From: Pirellula staleyi DSM 6068
GTDB taxonomy: Bacteria > Planctomycetota > Planctomycetia > Pirellulales > Pirellulaceae
Direction: 5' to 3'
DNA: 64,000 nt
Assembly: GCA_945875845.1 (NCBI GenBank)
Contig: CAMCMB010000020.1
Location: forward strand, 25,320-89,319
Under the pieces are notes generated by a model, which was not told the DNA's origin, did no database searches, and saw only the letters and a list, made by a program, of their open reading frames with translations. This document shows, one piece after another, positions 62,601 to 64,000 of the stretch (its first letter is position 1; each line of letters begins with the position of its first letter). Made by a program: the position numbers and the translations under genes.

Positions 62601-63535
62601 GAAATGTCGACATCACCAATGAGTCCGCTGCCAGAGGACAAAGCGTCTGGAGAGCCAACAATGGTCGCTCGCTCGTTGTCGCCCGCTTGCGGCACAGGCC
62701 GAGTCACAGTTGTGGTGGCTTCGTCCTCTTCCACCGGCTTTTGATAGGTTGCCAGCTTGACCAAACGCAGGGCTCGTTCGATGCGTTCCGGTGTCGCAGG
62801 GTTAATCGGAATGATTTGCGTCGGGCGGTTTGGATCGGCTTGACCAAGATCGATAGCGGTGACCACTTGCGTCCAACCCATGACCATGGTGGGCGAGCCT
62901 TGCAATCGGACGATGTCGTTGCGACGATCGACCATCATGACTTCCTGCACAGAGTCTTTACCAACCAATTTTAGCTGGGCGAGTTCGCCATTGTTGAGAG
63001 TGTTGATGGTAAGTCGGGGACCAGCGAGTCGGCCAACCGCATCCTCGAGCTCTCGCCAAGTGATACGTTGCAGCTTGTACTGGTTTTGCTGAACGATACT
63101 CGGGACGACGTTGCCTCGCGTATCCATAACGATGCTGCCAACTTGCTTTCGCACTGCATCGACCACTTGGGCGATTTGCTGTTGGGTCCCTTCTGGCGCG
63201 AGCACCATGAGTCGGCCCGAATTGGGCTCATTGGTGATCCGGACGCGCTTGTCGGCCCCGAACTGCATTTGAAGTTTCGCACCAACGGCGCCCACGTGCT
63301 CGAGTGGGACATCGTAAACCTGCAGGCGAGCTTCCACTTGCCCACCCGCTGGCAACGCTGTGGCAGGTGACTGCGGATTTTGAGTACCGCCGGGCGCGGG
63401 CAGTTGAAAGGATTGGTTGGGCGGTGGCAATTGGCCCTGAGCGTTCAGCCTGGGGGCTTGTATCCACGGACTAACCGATCCCATCGCGAGAGCGAGAAGA
63501 AACCGAGACCTTTGTGAGGTTTTGCGTGAATTCAC
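59699..63535 (-). CDS. Secretin (type II/IV pathway outer-membrane channel, GspD/PilQ superfamily)
   Basis: 1278 residues with a GTG start preceded by AAGGGA. Signal peptide about 1-33. Many N-domain (secretin_N/NolW-like) repeats follow: VYDVPLEHVGAVGAKLQMQF, ELKMLKHVNSQALETIVKAL, VFRLTHTSAIDAAALVTSIF, VIPIKYAIASDLEPILRTAI, VFEVKNGDATSLATTLQQAF and VEVVWLRNSQATDVATAVTNL. Next is the barrel domain (about 860-1120) with VQILSRPQLMTIDNNIATVKVGSLVP and TVVLGGLITKSRSTRSRRIPWLADIP, the secretin signature. Glycine-rich linkers join the domains. The C-terminal tail (about 1165-1205) carries 8-residue repeats (GEPGSMMN type). No other secretion gene is nearby. Confidence 0.92.
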   Translation of the reverse strand: MNSRKTSQRSRFLLALAMGSVSPWIQAPRLNAQGQLPPPNQSFQLPAPGGTQNPQSPATALPAGGQVEARLQVYDVPLEHVGAVGAKLQMQFGADKRVRITNEPNSGRLMVLAPEGTQQQIAQVVDAVRKQVGSIVMDTRGNVVPSIVQQNQYKLQRITWRELEDAVGRLAGPRLTINTLNNGELAQLKLVGKDSVQEVMMVDRRNDIVRLQGSPTMVMGWTQVVTAIDLGQADPNRPTQIIPINPATPERIERALRLVKLATYQKPVEEDEATTTVTRPVPQAGDNERATIVGSPDALSSGSGLIGDVDISFVPEMGLVIIKGSKKDVQRVNDVIEQIKKQSVETQPDIELKMLKHVNSQALETIVKALNTAVFEPRQGQISITALGQPNALLLIGRPEALKGINDLIDKLDQPLDPNSQPRVFRLTHTSAIDAAALVTSIFTETAPAGGGGGAAGAATTTLAPRVRVVADYRTNSLIVVASPRDQAEVARVIKEVDVDEGPAAESEVKVIPIKYAIASDLEPILRTAITGEASTTTTTGGQQGQQGGGGNAQRSSSSGASSTSVPNSRLTLIRDGRSVNSGILSGVVVTSNPSVNALIVRAPGKSMALIEALIKQLDVPASVDARIKVFEVKNGDATSLATTLQQAFGLPTTANQNTSNNGLGGIFAIANQAALSGGGDSSLVPLRIATENRTNSIIVSGSQQDLDVIEVLLLRLDEDSTRQRIVEVVWLRNSQATDVATAVTNLINNQRQALASISAPVAAGGQGAAGQTFSVQERLEREVFVVAEANTNSLIISAMPRFMPTVRQIVERLDRQQPMIAVEILIAEVTLDDNFDLGFEWGLQDSLIFDRNTASGGTLDTPAFNPLAALTTNNLLTPNRRTQNVAGQGQSNFGLTRTNTGLGYGGLVLAASSESVNMLFRALQDANRVQILSRPQLMTIDNNIATVKVGSLVPRLGASTITVNGSQQSVQDADVGLIMQIQPRTNQDGLINMLVAVNRSEVGPVDTGIPVGSDANGTVIKSPIISQTIAQTRVTAYDGQTVVLGGLITKSRSTRSRRIPWLADIPIAGALFRFDSQAEKRTELLVVMTPRVIFYNNEEKLEMIKQVESSRMSYCMADILNIHGDVGLSQGNGLWGPAASPIIYPDLQPTIEPDRYGEPSSMMNGDPGSMMNREPGSMMNGEPGSLMNGGPEPMNVPPGAEMFDGYPTNAPVRSNSSSGRTLINSATSGGAQPTVNTASPIQNSAYQQPSQQPGYNTVTPASYRPLTPPAARVANGR

Positions 63536-63690
63536 GTGCTATTCCCTTGTTCAGAAATCGGGCCGTCGAAATTGAGCTAGCCCTCAGTTCCCCTTTAATC
63601 GGATCGACCGGTAAAAACACTTCAGTCAAAAAAGTTCGCCAAGGCGTTATAGATTAACTTTTTCGGTTTGCCGCCAGCTTTACCTAGCTT

Positions 63691-63750
63691 GCGGGCTGTT
63701 GATTTCATGGTAGGACGGACTTCCTAGTCCGTCGAATTCCCCATTGACGG
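63691..63750. repeat. Truncated dispersed repeat (copy R3)
   Basis: GCGGGCTGTTGATTTCATGG and the first near-palindrome (63714-63733, GACGGACTTCCTAGTCCGTC), then GAATTCCCCATTGACGG as in R1. The match stops at 63750, in the second palindrome, and is replaced by sequence leading into the IS630-type transposase gene. The remaining part of 63536-63690 holds the promoter side of the secretin gene and shows nothing else. Confidence 0.75.
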
Positions 63751-64000
63751 CTGATTAGGTTTCCCACAAACAGGACGCTAGTGTCACGAATTGGAAATCC
63801 TAGGCCACAAGTGAGAGGATTTGCTCCGCTCGTCTGGGCGTACGAGCTTCACGCCATGTCTTAGGCCGCTCAAGATTCTTGCTTCCAGATTTTGAGCCAT
63901 CAAACTTCCAAGTTATTGGCTTGGCGAAGGTCTGATTGAAGTAGTCGATAAATTTTTGAAGCTTCGTCTCCAGATCTTCCAGTCCTGTGAAGTTGCCATT
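63751..64000 (-). mobile_element. End of an IS630-family element (partial)
   Basis: From the point where repeat R3 loses its match (63750) to the window edge, containing the transposase C-terminus. The sequence CTGATTAGGTTTCCCACAAA just after 63750 contains a TA, the usual target of this family, but the other end is outside the window, so the terminal inverted repeat cannot be confirmed. Confidence 0.5.
63800..64000 (-). CDS. IS630-type transposase, C-terminal part, cut by window edge
   Basis: 66 residues are visible, with the stop TAG at 63800-63802; the 5' part lies beyond the right edge. The segment LETKLQKFIDYFNQTFAKPI followed by TWKFDG matches the C-terminus of IS630-family DDE transposases (the ...FIDYFNRTMAKPFKWT... 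region in that family). The catalytic DDE residues are outside the window, so I cannot say whether the element is active. A broken copy of the dispersed repeat lies 50 bases past the stop, which may mark the insertion site. Confidence 0.75.
   Translation of the reverse strand, partial: NGNFTGLEDLETKLQKFIDYFNQTFAKPITWKFDGSKSGSKNLERPKTWREARTPRRAEQILSLVA

Noticed and set aside
62369..62974. 201-residue plus-strand frame
   Set aside because: It is antisense to the secretin gene; the secretin N-domain repeats run across it without interruption.

Overview
The window looks like a chromosome segment of a planctomycete, most likely family Pirellulaceae. The evidence is the TIGR03546/TIGR03545 gene pair, two formylglycine-type sulfatases, a DUF1080 protein, tandem DUF3604 proteins, a very long secretin, scattered genes with many hypotheticals, and REP-like and MITE-like palindromic repeats in the intergenic spaces. 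I see no rRNA, tRNA or CRISPR array. Gene assignments rest on motifs read by eye; genus and species cannot be given.

Layout. 508-3374: the uncharacterised TIGR03546/TIGR03545 pair. 3718-5459 (minus): a two-gene unit of an HTH-PTS IIA protein and a receiver-like protein. 5837-10943 (plus): kdsD-kdsC and a giant LptC/LptA-like protein, so Kdo synthesis is coupled to lipopolysaccharide export. 11223-15779 (minus): aldo/keto reductase, UxaE-like epimerase, accD, a histidine phosphatase lacking both catalytic histidines, and rpe. 16254-26275: a PP2C response regulator divergent from a compact chemosensory operon (HPt-STAS, hybrid CheA, CheW, MCP, CheB, CheR). 26319-31226 (minus): DUF1080, acpS, BrkB-like, DUF188 and a sulfatase.

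31683-32474 is a DUF4239 membrane protein. 32487-45521 is a 13 kb island entirely on the minus strand. In transcription order it holds a sulfatase, two DUF3604 proteins, a secreted CPIC protein, a parvulin-type isomerase, three HupE/UreJ-type membrane proteins, a ferric-reductase-like protein and an OprB porin. An AraC-type regulator diverges from its upstream end. 47291-48154 is a universal stress protein.

48565-56932 (minus) is the most striking unit: a tightly packed five-gene electron-transfer operon. It encodes a cytochrome-b-like membrane protein, a protein with about ten haem motifs, a second multihaem protein, a NuoE-NuoF fusion diaphorase, and an 847-residue iron-sulfur protein. That last protein has up to seven clusters wrapped around two cyclic-nucleotide-binding domains. 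I infer an NAD(P)H/quinone/cytochrome electron conduit gated by a cyclic nucleotide.

57716-63535 holds a BON protein, a lipoprotein and a 1278-residue secretin. The right edge cuts an IS630-type transposase that lies next to a broken copy of the dispersed repeat. Repeats matter here: one REP element supplies the last codons and stop of a gene, another palindrome runs into the start region of a HupE gene, and a 15-bp triplication multiplies a start codon.
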